Assembly (NCBI GenBank): GCA_003956705.1
Contig: QZCP01000027.1
Location: forward strand, 102,640-166,639
Origin: Brevipalpus yothersi
Taxonomy: Eukaryota > Arthropoda > Arachnida > Trombidiformes > Tenuipalpidae
DNA: 64,000 bases
Direction: 5' to 3'
Part shown: piece by piece, positions 36,201 to 46,021 of the stretch
Numbering within the stretch: position 1 is the first letter of the stretch
How the letters are laid out: each line of letters starts with the position of its first letter
Position numbers and translations under genes: made by a program
Notes under the pieces: generated by a model
The model's database searches: none
Told to the model about the DNA's origin: nothing
What the model saw: the letters and a program-made list of their open reading frames with translations, nothing else

Positions 36201-36375
36201 AACAACAGTGATAACCAAAATTCAACAGAACCCACATCGAATTGGTTGAAATTTTTTCTCTATTCATTTCACAAACACACACAATGTGTGTGTATGCTTT
36301 TAGATTGCTTGAATCACGATCACACACGAATCCATTATGAAAATCATAAAACGTTGATTACCCATTGAACACACA

Positions 36376-36501
36376 ATGTTGGCCCAGAGTAACGGTACTT
36401 CGTCGGTCGATGTTATATATCGTGATTTGAGGGCTTTCAAATTACTCAATTGCTCGACTTTCAATCGAATGAGAGACAGACTACAAAAACTCAAGAGCTG
36501 A
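36376..36501 (+). CDS. Candidate 41-residue ORF in a GC-richer island
   Basis: ATG 36376 opens 41 codons (MLAQSNGTSSVDVIYRDLRA... ending RMRDRLQKLKS) before TGA. The tail could form a basic amphipathic helix. Immediately downstream, past a (GT)n tract, another frame (36551-36745: VGEQSKVAGERHQLTEIVNG...) is also protein-like. The minus strand carries one frame running through both parts (36300-36620) that looks just as good, so strand and reality are both unresolved. The island is less AT-rich than its flanks. Confidence 0.17.
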   Translation: MLAQSNGTSSVDVIYRDLRAFKLLNCSTFNRMRDRLQKLKS

Positions 36502-36514
36502 TGTATGCATGAAT

Positions 36515-36540
36515 ATGTGTGTGTGTGTGTGTGTGTGTGT
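36515..36540. repeat. (GT)n microsatellite
   Basis: About 26 bp GT tract between the two halves of the 36.4-36.7 kb GC-richer island. Confidence 0.96.
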
Positions 36541-38015
36541 ATGTATATCTGTTGGTGAACAGTCGAAAGTAGCTGGCGAACGTCACCAATTAACCGAAAT
36601 TGTGAATGGACTTGTGTCACTACCTTTTGGCCCGAAGCTTGATCTCTCTCTCTTCTCTCTCTTCAACTTAAATTTTTTTCGTCGACCGATTCATTACTCA
36701 CAGCATGAGAGAGAATGGCTATCTCAATGTCCAGTTCTACTTTGAAGTAACCTTTATTCTTTTGCCTTCTTTCTCATGTCCCGAAGTTGAGTGAAGCTTT
36801 TAGGAGAAGAATAATAAGAAAGCGATTTTTATGAGCATCTCGTTTGGCTTGTCTTGTTGGGCGAACTTGGTAAGGCAAAAATTTTTCTTCTCAATGCCCA
36901 AAACTTGGAACTCTTCACACACAAGTCGCACAGTATAATGCACTACTCAAGCGATGAGTAGAAGAAGAGAAAAAAAGCCATAAAGAAAGGTGAGTCCAAC
37001 TAGAGAGAGAGAGGCTGATGAAGGCGAAGAAAAAATTGAATGAGATGAGCGAATCGTCTTAAGTAAATCAGCCCAGTTCAAAGCCATTATGTACAGGTAT
37101 ATGTGTATGGTGACCATTATTTTGCAAGAAGGATCATGAATTTGCGAATTGTGATTCTCTCTCAACAAGCCAGCCAATCGTAACCACATACTTGATCCAG
37201 ATGACAAGTGAAACGATTAAAAAAAAGTAAGAAAGAAAATTCTTTTCACTCTTCCTTCATTGCTTTCCATTGAGATGATCTTTTAAGCAACAAAAATGAT
37301 GATTTACGATGAATATATAATGTACATGCTGAAATATCTTTCTTTTGTACGAAATGTTGCTGAAATGTCTCATGGATTGATATTTTGGGTAAAAAGTAAA
37401 TTCTCAATCGACCAGAACAGTATATCGCTATCGGTAGAATATTCCAACATTCATCGAACTACTATGTTTATGACCGCTTGTTTGGTGTTTGTGTATGAAT
37501 ATTTTGGTTGATTTGAATGAATGGAAAAAAAGAAGCAAATGAATTGTAGAAGCCGCAAGCAATGGCAGTGAACAGCATCCGAGATACACCAGAAGATCAG
37601 AAGATTGAGAGAGAGAGAGAAAAAAATAAATGGAAATGATAAAAATGATGACTGAGATTGGGTGCTGATAATAGTAATCAACTTTGTGGCTTTTACTGGT
37701 TACTACCGATGATAATGAATATTTTTCCTCCTCTTTTATATCTGATCTAATTTGATTCAATTGGAATGGTATGATGGTTCCTCGTTTTTTCTTTCTACCC
37801 TCAATTGCTCTCTTTTCCTTTTCTTCTTTCAACATTCAGCAGAGCCAATTCACGATCGCCGAATGATAATTGATTTCAATTTTGGGTGCGTAATTCGGTT
37901 CTTAATCGCTGTATACTGAAAGTATGTGTGTAAGCCGAGAAACGCAAAACAGGCCATGATTATGAAATGAGATTGAAGTGGGAGAGAGAAATGAAACATG
38001 AAATCTTGATTCCCA

Positions 38016-38200
38016 ATGGAAGATGATGGGAATAAAGTGAGAACATTCAGATTAGATGGCCATGATCAGATGCATAAGAGGCAGGTCACATATATATATA
38101 CGAATGTGCATATACACTTTGTCCAAAAAGGTATTTACTATGGGCGAGGTACACTTGGCTCTCCTCTCTTTCTCTCTCTATCTTCTTTGGGCCACTTAAG
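38016..38200 (+). CDS. Candidate first coding exon with perfect donor
   Basis: ATG 38016 opens 61 codons (MEDDGNKVRTFRLDGHDQMH...) that run to a perfect donor, TTAAG|GTAAGC, with the stop lying just inside the intron. The N-terminal 23 residues are acidic then basic and polar. An earlier donor-like CAG|GTCACA follows residue 23. The last part is pyrimidine-rich (Ser/Leu). No family was recognised and no acceptor was paired. Confidence 0.2.
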
Positions 38201-39491
38201 GTAAGCAAGATGATACAGGATTTGGAAGCAGTCCACTTTTTAGAGGAGTGAGAGAAGAGGGAATAAAGAAGCAAAGCATATACCTCTCGCTTTCTTCCAG
38301 AGAATACTTGCTAGGGCTTGCCAATCAAACCCAACGAGAGAGACTATTCAGGATGAAGAAGAAAATGAGAAGGCACTATTTGAGGGGCGATGTTGGTTGA
38401 GAGAGAGAGAGCGAAAAAAAGTTTCTTATTTCACCAAAATATTCTGTGTGTATTCTGGAACGATGGACAGTCCCAACAAGGAGGCTTCTCCATCTTCTTT
38501 ATGAGAAAAGATGATGCTCATACTGTGACAGATAGCTGCTTAACAAGTATCGAAATTCTTTTCTCTAGATTTTTATCTCACTGATATGCGTTTAAGTTTT
38601 GAGGATGTTCTTGGAAAGATGTGGTCAAAAAATGAGTTCACCAGTAATAATAATAAGTTGGGGACGAAGAAGAACAGTAGAAGGAGAAAAAATAATATGC
38701 TCAATAGTGTAGCATGAAAATTTTAAGGGGACCATGTTGATGGGTGGAAGATTGAATCTTTTGATTCTCCTAAAACACGGTATGTTTGTGAGTATGTATG
38801 CTCAAATGATGATGCACCAGCTGATTGTGTGATCATACACTTGAATATTGGTGAGAAAAAAAAACGTTGAACCAAGAGTAAGCGAACGATTACCATGGCC
38901 AGGCAAAGAGCAAGGAAGAAGGAAGAGAGAGAAAAAGATGAAGATGATGATCATGATGGAAGATACATCGATAGCAGGAGGCATCTAAAAAGCATCTTAC
39001 AAGCAGTATGGAAAAAAAGTGAAGATGATGGAGAAAGAAGAAGAAGATGAAGATGAAACGGTAAACAGGAAGAACATGGAAGAGAGCAAGAGAGAGAGAG
39101 AGAGATGATTTTTTGGTGGTGGATGACGAAGAATCTTTCGGTGGGTATCGACAGTAGAGGCGGGAAAAGCATGTCTATCTCAGAGGGTGACAAGAGGCAA
39201 GAGAAGACGAAGAAGAAGAAGAAGAAGAAGATGTTGAGGGAAGAGAGAATATATATTTCGTGTTCAAGTGATCGTCAAGTAATCACTGGCAGGCCCATAT
39301 CACTTGTCTTTGGTGTTGGTTTTCATTGCACAAGTTAGCTGTTGAAGAAGATGCTGAAGAGATGAGGAGCAGAAGAGAGAATATTTCACAGCATCTTTTT
39401 TCATCTCTCTCTCTCTCTCTAACTTTCTGGATACATTTCCTCTCCTAGTGACTGATTTAGTTTTCAAATTTCTTCACGATGATGATTCAGA

Positions 39492-39528
39492 ATGGATGAT
39501 GATAATGTTGATGATGAGGTGTACAAAA
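39492..39528 (+). CDS. Candidate very short first coding exon
   Basis: ATG 39492 gives 12 acidic codons (MDDDNVDDEVYK) ending at a strong donor, AAAA|GTAAGTGG. It is too short for frame statistics; the donor is the only real support. The ATG/GAT run belongs to the TGATGA background common here. Confidence 0.1.
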
Positions 39529-40674
39529 GTAAGTGGGGTGAAATATGTTGAATTCGAATGTTCAGTTGCATTTTAAATTGTTCAAAGTGTCAAAAATTTT
39601 TTCTCCCAACAAGAATTTGATTCAAATAGTAGAGATTGGCAAAAAGAGGAAGTTAAAAAATGAATTACCTCTCTTCTCGGTGAAAGGTGAAAGATTGATA
39701 GGAAAAGAGTAAAGAGATAGAATGGATGAGGAAGAGAGAGAGAGAAGCAAAGCTCTCCTCTTTTTTTTCGATTTAAAACTTTTTCTCGAGTTCCATAGAG
39801 TTTGGTAGAAGGTTTTTTTGACTTTGAAGTGAGAGAGAATCAATAGGAATTGATGCTTATATATATACACATAGTCTCTGTACGTGAGAGCAAATAATAA
39901 GATTGAAATGGATGGAAAAAGAGAATGAAAGAGAGAGAGAATGTGTGAGTGAAAAAACAAAGAACATGAGAAAATCAGTAGGTCAAAATTGGATTGAATA
40001 GCTTGAATGAAGAGAGAGAAGACAATCGATTTATCCACTCTCTCTCTCTCAGCATCCTGATTTTTATGGATTTTTATGCCACAAACAAAAAACGAAAGTA
40101 GTGAAAAAGAGAGAGATTATTTTTTTCTTCACCTACTTCATCTTCACACACACACATACCCCACATGGGCTGTTGGATTTGATGATGACAAATTAGATCG
40201 ATGATCTTCACACAAGTGAAATAGAATGTGATGAAAGTAATTGAAAATGAGGCGAGACAAGATTGTCTCCATTTTCATCCTTCCTCTTCTCTCCTCTCTC
40301 TCTCTCATCCTTATTATGATTTAACAACTTAGTTCAACAGAAAAGATGATGCTTGATGAAAGAGAAGTGAAAGTAGAGCTACAACTACTACATGAAGAAG
40401 AAGAAGAAGAAAAGTTACACCATGGCATCAATGGCAACGAATAGTGAAGTGTATCAGTAAAAAAATAGCTGAACTTCAGGCGTTCCGAAGGGATGAAGAT
40501 GACAGACATGAGGATGACAGAGTAATCAACGCTCGAAATCTTTTCTGTTTCTCTGTGTATGTGTTTGAGAAGAAGAACAAGTCGAAATAGAGAGATGAAA
40601 AGGTCCAAGTTAGCCTGGAATGGACATCAAGTACATACACACACATTCACACATCCACCAAGTGAACCTATCAG

Positions 40675-40752
40675 TGGACAATCAAACGGATCTTTGTGAG
40701 AATTGAGAGTGAATTAAATAGTGTGAATGGAAAAGATGGAGAAGGGTCTAAG
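40675..40752 (+). CDS. Candidate 78 bp internal exon
   Basis: An acceptor-like ACCTATCAG precedes, and a perfect donor, CTAAG|GTAAGC, follows. The frame between is open for 26 codons: WTIKRIFVRIESELNSVNGK, then DGEGSK. The upstream TGA lies just outside the acceptor. The intron side begins almost at once with a (GA)n tract. The pyrimidine tract upstream is poor (CA-rich). No family was recognised. Confidence 0.2.
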
Positions 40753-40760
40753 GTAAGCAA

Positions 40761-40761
<1 letters not shown>

Positions 40762-40820
<59 letters not shown>

Positions 40821-40821
40821 A
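40762..40821. repeat. (GA)n microsatellite
   Basis: About 60 bp GA tract with one AAG interruption, starting ten bases after a strong splice donor. Confidence 0.97.
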
Positions 40822-41070
40822 GAATCGGAAACGGAAATGTGGTGCTCAGAAAGTTGAACATGTACACTGAGGAATAGAAAATAGTAGTTCGAAATGGAAT
40901 AGAGAGGAAGAGAGAGAAAAGTGTACATGAGAATACAATTATCAAGTGTGAATAGTGAATGATTGGCTCACCAAATGGTGAACAATTTTCGGAGAATAAG
41001 TTTGGACATTATTTTCAGTCTCTTTGATTTGATTGTAAGAAGCTTATAAACAGAGTAAGATAGAGAAAGA

Positions 41071-41108
41071 GAAGGAGAGAGAGAAGGAGAGAGAGAAGGA
41101 GAGAGAGA
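41071..41108. repeat. 12 bp tandem repeat, GA-rich
   Basis: About three copies of GAAGGAGAGAGA in tandem. It looks like a GA tract in which a point change was amplified as a longer unit. Confidence 0.9.
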
Positions 41109-42246
41109 TGAAATAGCCAACACACAGAATACAGAAAATAAGTAAGAGAATAACAAGTTGTTAAGTATTCACGACACAAACCAAAAGCTAGTGATTGTCT
41201 TGAATCTCTAATCAGCTTCTTGCCTATTTTGTGTGTGTGTGTATGTTTGAGAGAAAGGGAACTTGTCTTCTCCTCCTACTATATATCTATGTACCTACAT
41301 GCCTATGTGTGTATATTCACTTTACTCTCTTTATCAATTCAATCCAGAATACTCCCCAACATTCAAGATGATAACTATTTGAGTCTTTGGAATAGAAGAT
41401 GGAAGAAGTAAGAGAAGAAGTACAAGATAGAATGAAATGGCAAAAGTAGAATGACATAGCAACGAAAAAAGATCAGTAAAAAAAGACTGCCAAATGATGA
41501 AGATTCTTTCCACTAGTGTAACTGTTAAATGTGATCCACTCTCTCTCTCTTCCTCTTTTACACTCATTGATCTTCAATAGGATTCAAAGTTGATTAATTT
41601 ACAATCTAATAGACTTCAAATAGTGTTCTTTCTTCTCTTCGTTCTTGCTAAAAATACGAGTTCAGGAGCGAGGGAGATATAGTCGAAAAAAAATTCCACC
41701 TAATAACACAGAATAGAATCAGAGAATGTTTGTGATTTGATTTCATTCCGTTGATCACTTTGATTATCACTTTCTCTCTCTCTCTCTTGCTCCTGATCTG
41801 ATTATTTGATTGCTTAATCTTCATGAAAGTCTGTCATTTTATGAGTGTCAACCGATAATTCAGAAGCATACTCTCTCTCTCTCTCGCTTTTGGTAGATGA
41901 AAAAAAAGTGAGCATACACGATAGATGATTATGGTGATGCAATGATGATGATGCACAGAATGGAATAATTATTTTAAATAATTAATAGTGACTCAATCCA
42001 AATTCAATCCAATCAAATCATATGCAATGGATGAATGAACATGGATGATTGTCTATGATAAGTTAACGGTTAAAGGGGGAGGTAAGAAGAGGGAGGTCCA
42101 CACAAAGTTGCAAAGAATATGTCCGAAAATTAGGGCATCCAAAAAGTTTAGAAGAAGAAAGCTATTTGAATATTGAATATATGTGTGTATACACACATTC
42201 ACACAATAATAATAGTAATAATAATTGATCAATCAAGTGATGTGAA
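41109..42246. other. Upstream region of the 42.2 kb gene, no gene seen
   Basis: AT-rich DNA with short CTCTCTC/GAGAGAG words (41.54, 41.77 and 41.87 kb) that could be GAGA-type factor sites for the downstream promoter. No open block with splice signals. Confidence 0.5.
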
Positions 42247-42252
42247 TATAAA
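42247..42252 (+). promoter_or_regulatory. TATA box of the small secreted-peptide gene
   Basis: A TATAAA hexamer lies 62 bases upstream of a strong splice donor at 42309. Initiation about 30 bases downstream would fall near 42277. An arthropod-style initiator word, ATCAGTC, occurs at 42292-42298, slightly farther from the TATA box than usual. The arrangement TATA, short exon, donor fits a compact arthropod gene. The start site itself is inferred. Confidence 0.4.
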
Positions 42253-42276
42253 TGGTGAATGAAAAACAGTCGACGA

Positions 42277-42308
42277 ACTCTTTCGTTGATCATCAGTCGA
42301 ATGAAGCT
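42277..42308 (+). other. Probable untranslated first exon of the secreted-peptide gene
   Basis: This short segment runs from the expected TATA-directed start to a near-perfect donor, GCT|GTAAGTATG, at 42309. The next good acceptor is a pyrimidine-rich stretch ending in ATTCAG at 42400, giving a 92 bp intron. An ATG at 42252 opens a 19-codon frame that also ends at the donor. However, that ATG overlaps the TATA box, and joining it to the next exon meets a stop at once, so I treat the segment as untranslated. The exact 5' end is uncertain. Confidence 0.35.
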
Positions 42309-42400
42309 GTAAGTATGTATGTGTATTCATCATAAGAGAAGTATTGTTGTTGGTGGAGAGAGGAAACATTATTTCATCTTCAAAATTTTCATGAATTCAG

Positions 42401-42786
42401 TGAATGATCAAGATTAAGGTGGAATAAGGTGGATTGTTCTGTAAATCTTGGAATTGTGGTTGTGAATTTCAATAGTGAAAAATAGAGAAAGAAAAGAAAG
42501 ACAGACAAACAATGATGATGTATCGATCATTGTTCATCGGATCGTCTCTGTTGTGTTCATCATCACCATCCAAACCAATCGATAGTGGTGGAGATGGTAA
42601 AAGATTTAAAATTATATCACATTCAAATCGTCTACTGTTTGCCTGTTTATTTGTGTTCATCATCATTTGTTCACTGATCAATATTGCAAGTGGATCGAGA
42701 AAATTTCTCAAAGGACTCATATTGGGCACTCTATTGGCACGCTCACAACATGAACATTTTCCACACTTCTACCCGGTTCCGTTCTA
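42401..42786 (+). CDS. Main exon of a small secreted-peptide gene (coding from 42512)
   Basis: The coding part starts at ATG 42512, after a purine-rich leader typical of a 5' untranslated region. The first 40 residues are polar. A hydrophobic segment of about 20 residues follows (LLFACLFVFIIICSLINIAS, roughly residues 42-61) and would act as an internal signal or anchor segment. After it comes a basic, Gly/Leu-rich motif, RKFLKGLILGTLLAR, then a His/Tyr/Pro tail containing HFYPVPF. Basic-Leu-Gly motifs followed by YPVP-type tails occur in many small secreted arthropod peptides of unknown function, so that assignment is by style, not by a named family. The apparent stop TAG at 42785 is broken by the donor TTCTA|GTAAGT at 42787. 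Its first two bases pair with the next exon to restore a Tyr codon. Either a true signal peptide begins at an upstream alternative start, or the long polar N-terminus is a pro-region of a membrane-anchored peptide. The function is unknown. Confidence 0.5.
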
Positions 42787-43053
42787 GTAAGTATCTGGAA
42801 TCATCATGATGAAACCCCTTTTTTTCAGGTGTATATTAGTGTGTAGATCTTTCTTCCTCTTATTGAACTCAAAAGAAGGAGAAGAGCAAAATTTTTCAAG
42901 ATCATCATCATGAAAAATTTTCTCATCATTGAACACATGAGAGATGAATGAAACAGAACATGATGGTTGCGTACACACACATATAACTTATCAAATTGTT
43001 ACATTATTTTTCTTTTTTGTATGTCTAACTTTCATGTATCTATCGTTTCACAG

Positions 43054-43081
43054 TCCCTCGGAGCATAAATCATGGTATTGA
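43054..43081 (+). CDS. Last coding exon of the small secreted-peptide gene
   Basis: A pyrimidine-containing acceptor, TCGTTTCACAG, ends at 43053. The first base of this exon completes the split codon TA|T (Tyr). The frame then reads PSEHKSWY and stops at TGA 43079-43081. The intron (42787-43053) is 267 bp. The spliced tail is HFYPVPFYPSEHKSWY, which continues the Tyr/Pro/His character of the previous exon. That continuity across the junction is the main support for the model. The complete product would be 100 residues. Confidence 0.5.
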
Positions 43082-43526
43082 TCTATGCTGATAATAATTT
43101 GGTTTCCAAAATATCGATACACTATTGAATGTGTTCATATTTTGGTTAAAGAGTGAGGTTTGCTTTGCCGTTTACATGGGGAAAAGATATTTCATGATAA
43201 CTTGGTAATCTCATGAGATATGCAGAAAAGATTGTTTACAAGAGAACAACATGATATGATAAGAAAAATATCTAGAATCTATGTGAGTAATGAAAATATA
43301 TTTGAAATTGTTCACATACCTCCATCGTTGGGAACGAATAGGACAAGAATGGAGATCATAAAAGTTGTTATCAATTGTGTCAACTTTATGGTGATCATTT
43401 TCACTTTTTTTTTGGAAAGATGATTAGAAGTAATCAAAGTAGTCGTAGTAGTAGGTGAAGTAATCGTAGCAATAGGTGATGATAATAATAATGATAATAT
43501 TTATTGATGAGATGATTTGGCTGATG

Positions 43527-43536
43527 AATAAATAAA
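43527..43536 (+). terminator. Possible polyadenylation signal
   Basis: Two overlapping AATAAA hexamers (43527-43532 and 43531-43536) lie about 450 bases downstream of the peptide gene's stop codon. They could end its transcript. In DNA this AT-rich the hexamer is common by chance. Confidence 0.2.
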
Positions 43537-44187
43537 ATTGTACCACAATGATGATGCTAATGGTGAAGTATTAATCCAGATATGATGATATAAATCCTCG
43601 TAAATCATTGTCACTGATTGTTATACACACTGGCTCACCGATGTAGGTAGGTATATGTAAATGGTAAATGTGCTATATCAATAATCCCAGAGGAAAAGTG
43701 AAACAAAAATATCTCACAGCAAATCAATTCAACAATTCACTGGACACACAATTCAATTAATCACAATCAATGGTATGTATGGTAGTTGATGAATTAAGAT
43801 GAACACACTATAATATATATATATATAAATCCTTTATTGAGTTCCACAAGAGTGTGTCCAATGTGAGAGATCAAATTGAGACCGGAAATTTGTTCCCTCC
43901 GAAATCAATTAAGATGATGGGCACAGGAAAAAAAATTTGACGAATGGCAGAGAAGAGATGAGAGGAAAAAATTGAAATCCAATTATCCAAGAATTCCAAT
44001 GTGAGTTGTCTATCTTGGAGTACACAGAAATATCGGTGAATAATCCAAACAGACAAACACTTACACAGACGAAGATGATGAAGAAGAAGGAGAAAAGTTT
44101 TTTTCTCTCTCTTTCACACAGAAAAACTACTTCAGGCCAACATGTATGTATATATATTCTTCTAAGGTCGGGAATCTTCTTTCTCAC

Positions 44188-44252
44188 CACTAAAGTTCAC
44201 TTGACGGAAACTTTTACCGATGAGAACAGAAACTGACTGACTGGTCTGAACT
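44188..44252 (-). promoter_or_regulatory. Minus-strand start region and possible first exon
   Basis: On the minus strand, three TCAGT initiator words (plus-strand ACTGA at 44232-44236, 44236-44240 and 44250-44254) are followed about 50 bases downstream by a donor, AGTG|GTGAGAA, whose exon side ends at 44188. Pyrimidine/GAGAG tracts at 44284-44365 would lie just upstream for a minus-strand gene. There is no TATA box. This matches a TATA-less, GAGA-rich arthropod core promoter with a short first exon. The downstream gene is not identified. Confidence 0.25.
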
Positions 44253-44412
44253 GACAAGCAACAATTCGACCGCATCTCACTTGCTCTCTCTCTCCCGCAA
44301 AAATTTTCTCTCTCTCAGCATGGGAGAGTCTCTCTTTTCTGTCTTTCTTTTTCTCTCTCTTCAAAACTTGATTCTACTGGAAAAGGAATTTGCCAAAATT
44401 TTGTGCGCAACA

Positions 44413-44499
44413 TTCAGTTTGCGCCATCTAGAATACAATGTATTGAACTAGTGCGGGAAACTTTTCCAATACTCTTCTGCAGAAGAATACCTCCGCAAG
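44413..44499 (+). promoter_or_regulatory. Plus-strand initiator and possible first exon
   Basis: An initiator-like TTCAGT (44413-44418) is followed directly by GCGCCATCTAG (44421-44431). A donor, CCGCAAG|GTATAC, follows with its exon side ending at 44499. A frame of 16 codons (CGKLFQYSSAEEYLRK) is open from 44452 to the donor, after a TAG. CpG dinucleotides are locally more frequent than in the surroundings. The segment lies head-to-head with the minus-strand start region about 160 bp away, so the two could form a divergent promoter. No protein was recognised. Confidence 0.22.
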
Positions 44500-44902
44500 G
44501 TATACTTTTGAGTATGAGGAATCTATGGAATAATAATGAAGTCTATGTGATGCGGATGGTGGTATTGCAAAGATGCTAGAGGAAAAAGAGTTTTGAGTTT
44601 ATGTGTGTGTATGTGTTTTTTTCATACACTTTTCCCAGATGGTAACTTGTGTAATAGATGGAATAGAGAAGTGGATAGTGATAGATTGGATGGAAAGAAA
44701 GGTTAACACGATTTTCGGATGATCTTTATGGGTCCATGTCATTGGGTGATAGGTTTGTGTCTCTTCTCGATAACTTTGATGTGTGTGATTTGAAATTTGA
44801 GATTATTTATTGCCCAAAGGGTTGACATACAATCTGACATGGGTTGAGGTTTGACAGGAAGGTTTGGAGAATGAAAAAATCCATCTCAAAGTGATGTGAT
44901 TA

Positions 44903-44903
44903 T

Positions 44904-44966
<63 letters not shown>
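44903..44966. repeat. (GA)n microsatellite
   Basis: About 64 bp GA tract with one early interruption. Confidence 0.97.
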
Positions 44967-44967
<1 letters not shown>

Positions 44968-45531
44968 TAACAGTGATCACATTTGATGTTCATTAAGTGG
45001 TTGACCGATCTTCAGGTAGAGCTATCTTTCTCTGCCAGTTTTTCTCTTCTTCTTCTTTCTCTCAACTTTCACATGCTCATAAGATTTGATATTCTCTTGT
45101 AAAAAAATGTGAATATATTCATGAGAATTGGAACGGATAACTGGTGAAGCATAAAATGAGACTCATCATCATGTGTGTAAGGATTGCCCTTTCACCTTAC
45201 GTAGAGAACTCTTTTTCTTCTCTTCACTTCTCTTGTTTACTGGTTTGGAAACGAAGGAAAGAATAAAGAACGAGATGATCAACAGAATCAGCAAAAGAGA
45301 AGAATAAAAGTAGGAAAAGAGAACAAAATGATAACAGAAAACAAACAGTATTCAGTTTGAATGAATTTTTGTCTGTATTTGTGTGTAAAGGAATTCTTTT
45401 TCTCTCTCTCTCTTTCTTCCATTATCATGCGGAATATTTTCCTCAACCATCATCCCTTTTCCTCTTCCTCCTCTATTCTATTGGAATATCTCCCACGGTG
45501 ATTTCTTGGATCCTGAATTCGATTTCCAAAG

Positions 45532-45646
45532 TGTCGTAGCACTCACAGTAGTGATAGAAATGAAGAGCTCCGAAAAACCAAAGCATATGGATGCTGATGG
45601 ATGCAGATTTGGGTGGGTGAAAATTCCCTTACTCAACAAAATCAAA
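45532..45646 (+). CDS. Candidate exon whose donor runs into (GA)n
   Basis: The frame is open for 38 codons (VVALTVVIEMKSSEKPKHMD, then ADGCRFGWVKIPLLNKIK) and ends at AAA|GTAAGAGAG, where the intron immediately becomes a 47 bp (GA)n tract. The acceptor is only CCAAAG preceded by a pyrimidine-rich stretch 40 bases back. The minus strand is also open across the same DNA. No family was recognised. Confidence 0.18.

Positions 45647-45650
<4 letters not shown>

Positions 45651-45697
<47 letters not shown>
45651..45697. repeat. (GA)n microsatellite
   Basis: About 47 bp GA tract directly following a donor-like GTAAG. Confidence 0.98.
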
Positions 45698-45698
<1 letters not shown>

Positions 45699-46021
45699 CA
45701 ATTCGCTGATTATATTGAGAATCACACACATACATAAATGTATGCGAAAAATTTTATATTCCTCTGAAAGTATGCCTCAATAGTGCAAGTTTTCGTAATG
45801 ATTTCAATCCATTTTCACTCAAAATTCTTCCAATTTCATCATTTTTCAACTCTTTCTTTCTTTTTTGCTTTCCATTCAATAGTTTCATGCGGAAAAATCA
45901 GTCGAGACACACATAAAGTTTGTTTCCTCTGTTCTATTTTATTATTAGTATTAGTATTCTTCTTCTTCATACTTCTCCTTTTCTCACACCACATTAGTCA
46001 GCAAAATCTGGTGAATATGAA

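Larger units (their letters stand above)
27938..36375. other. Long gene-poor stretch, very AT-rich
   Basis: This stretch holds TCATCA/TGATGA runs, short CA/GT tracts (30.1 and 33.0 kb), ATA trinucleotide runs (31.58, 32.16 and 35.29 kb) and the 33.26 kb GA tract. A 121-codon frame at 33198-33563 owes part of its length to the GA tract and begins at a non-ATG codon. No splice-bounded open block stands out. Confidence 0.55.
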
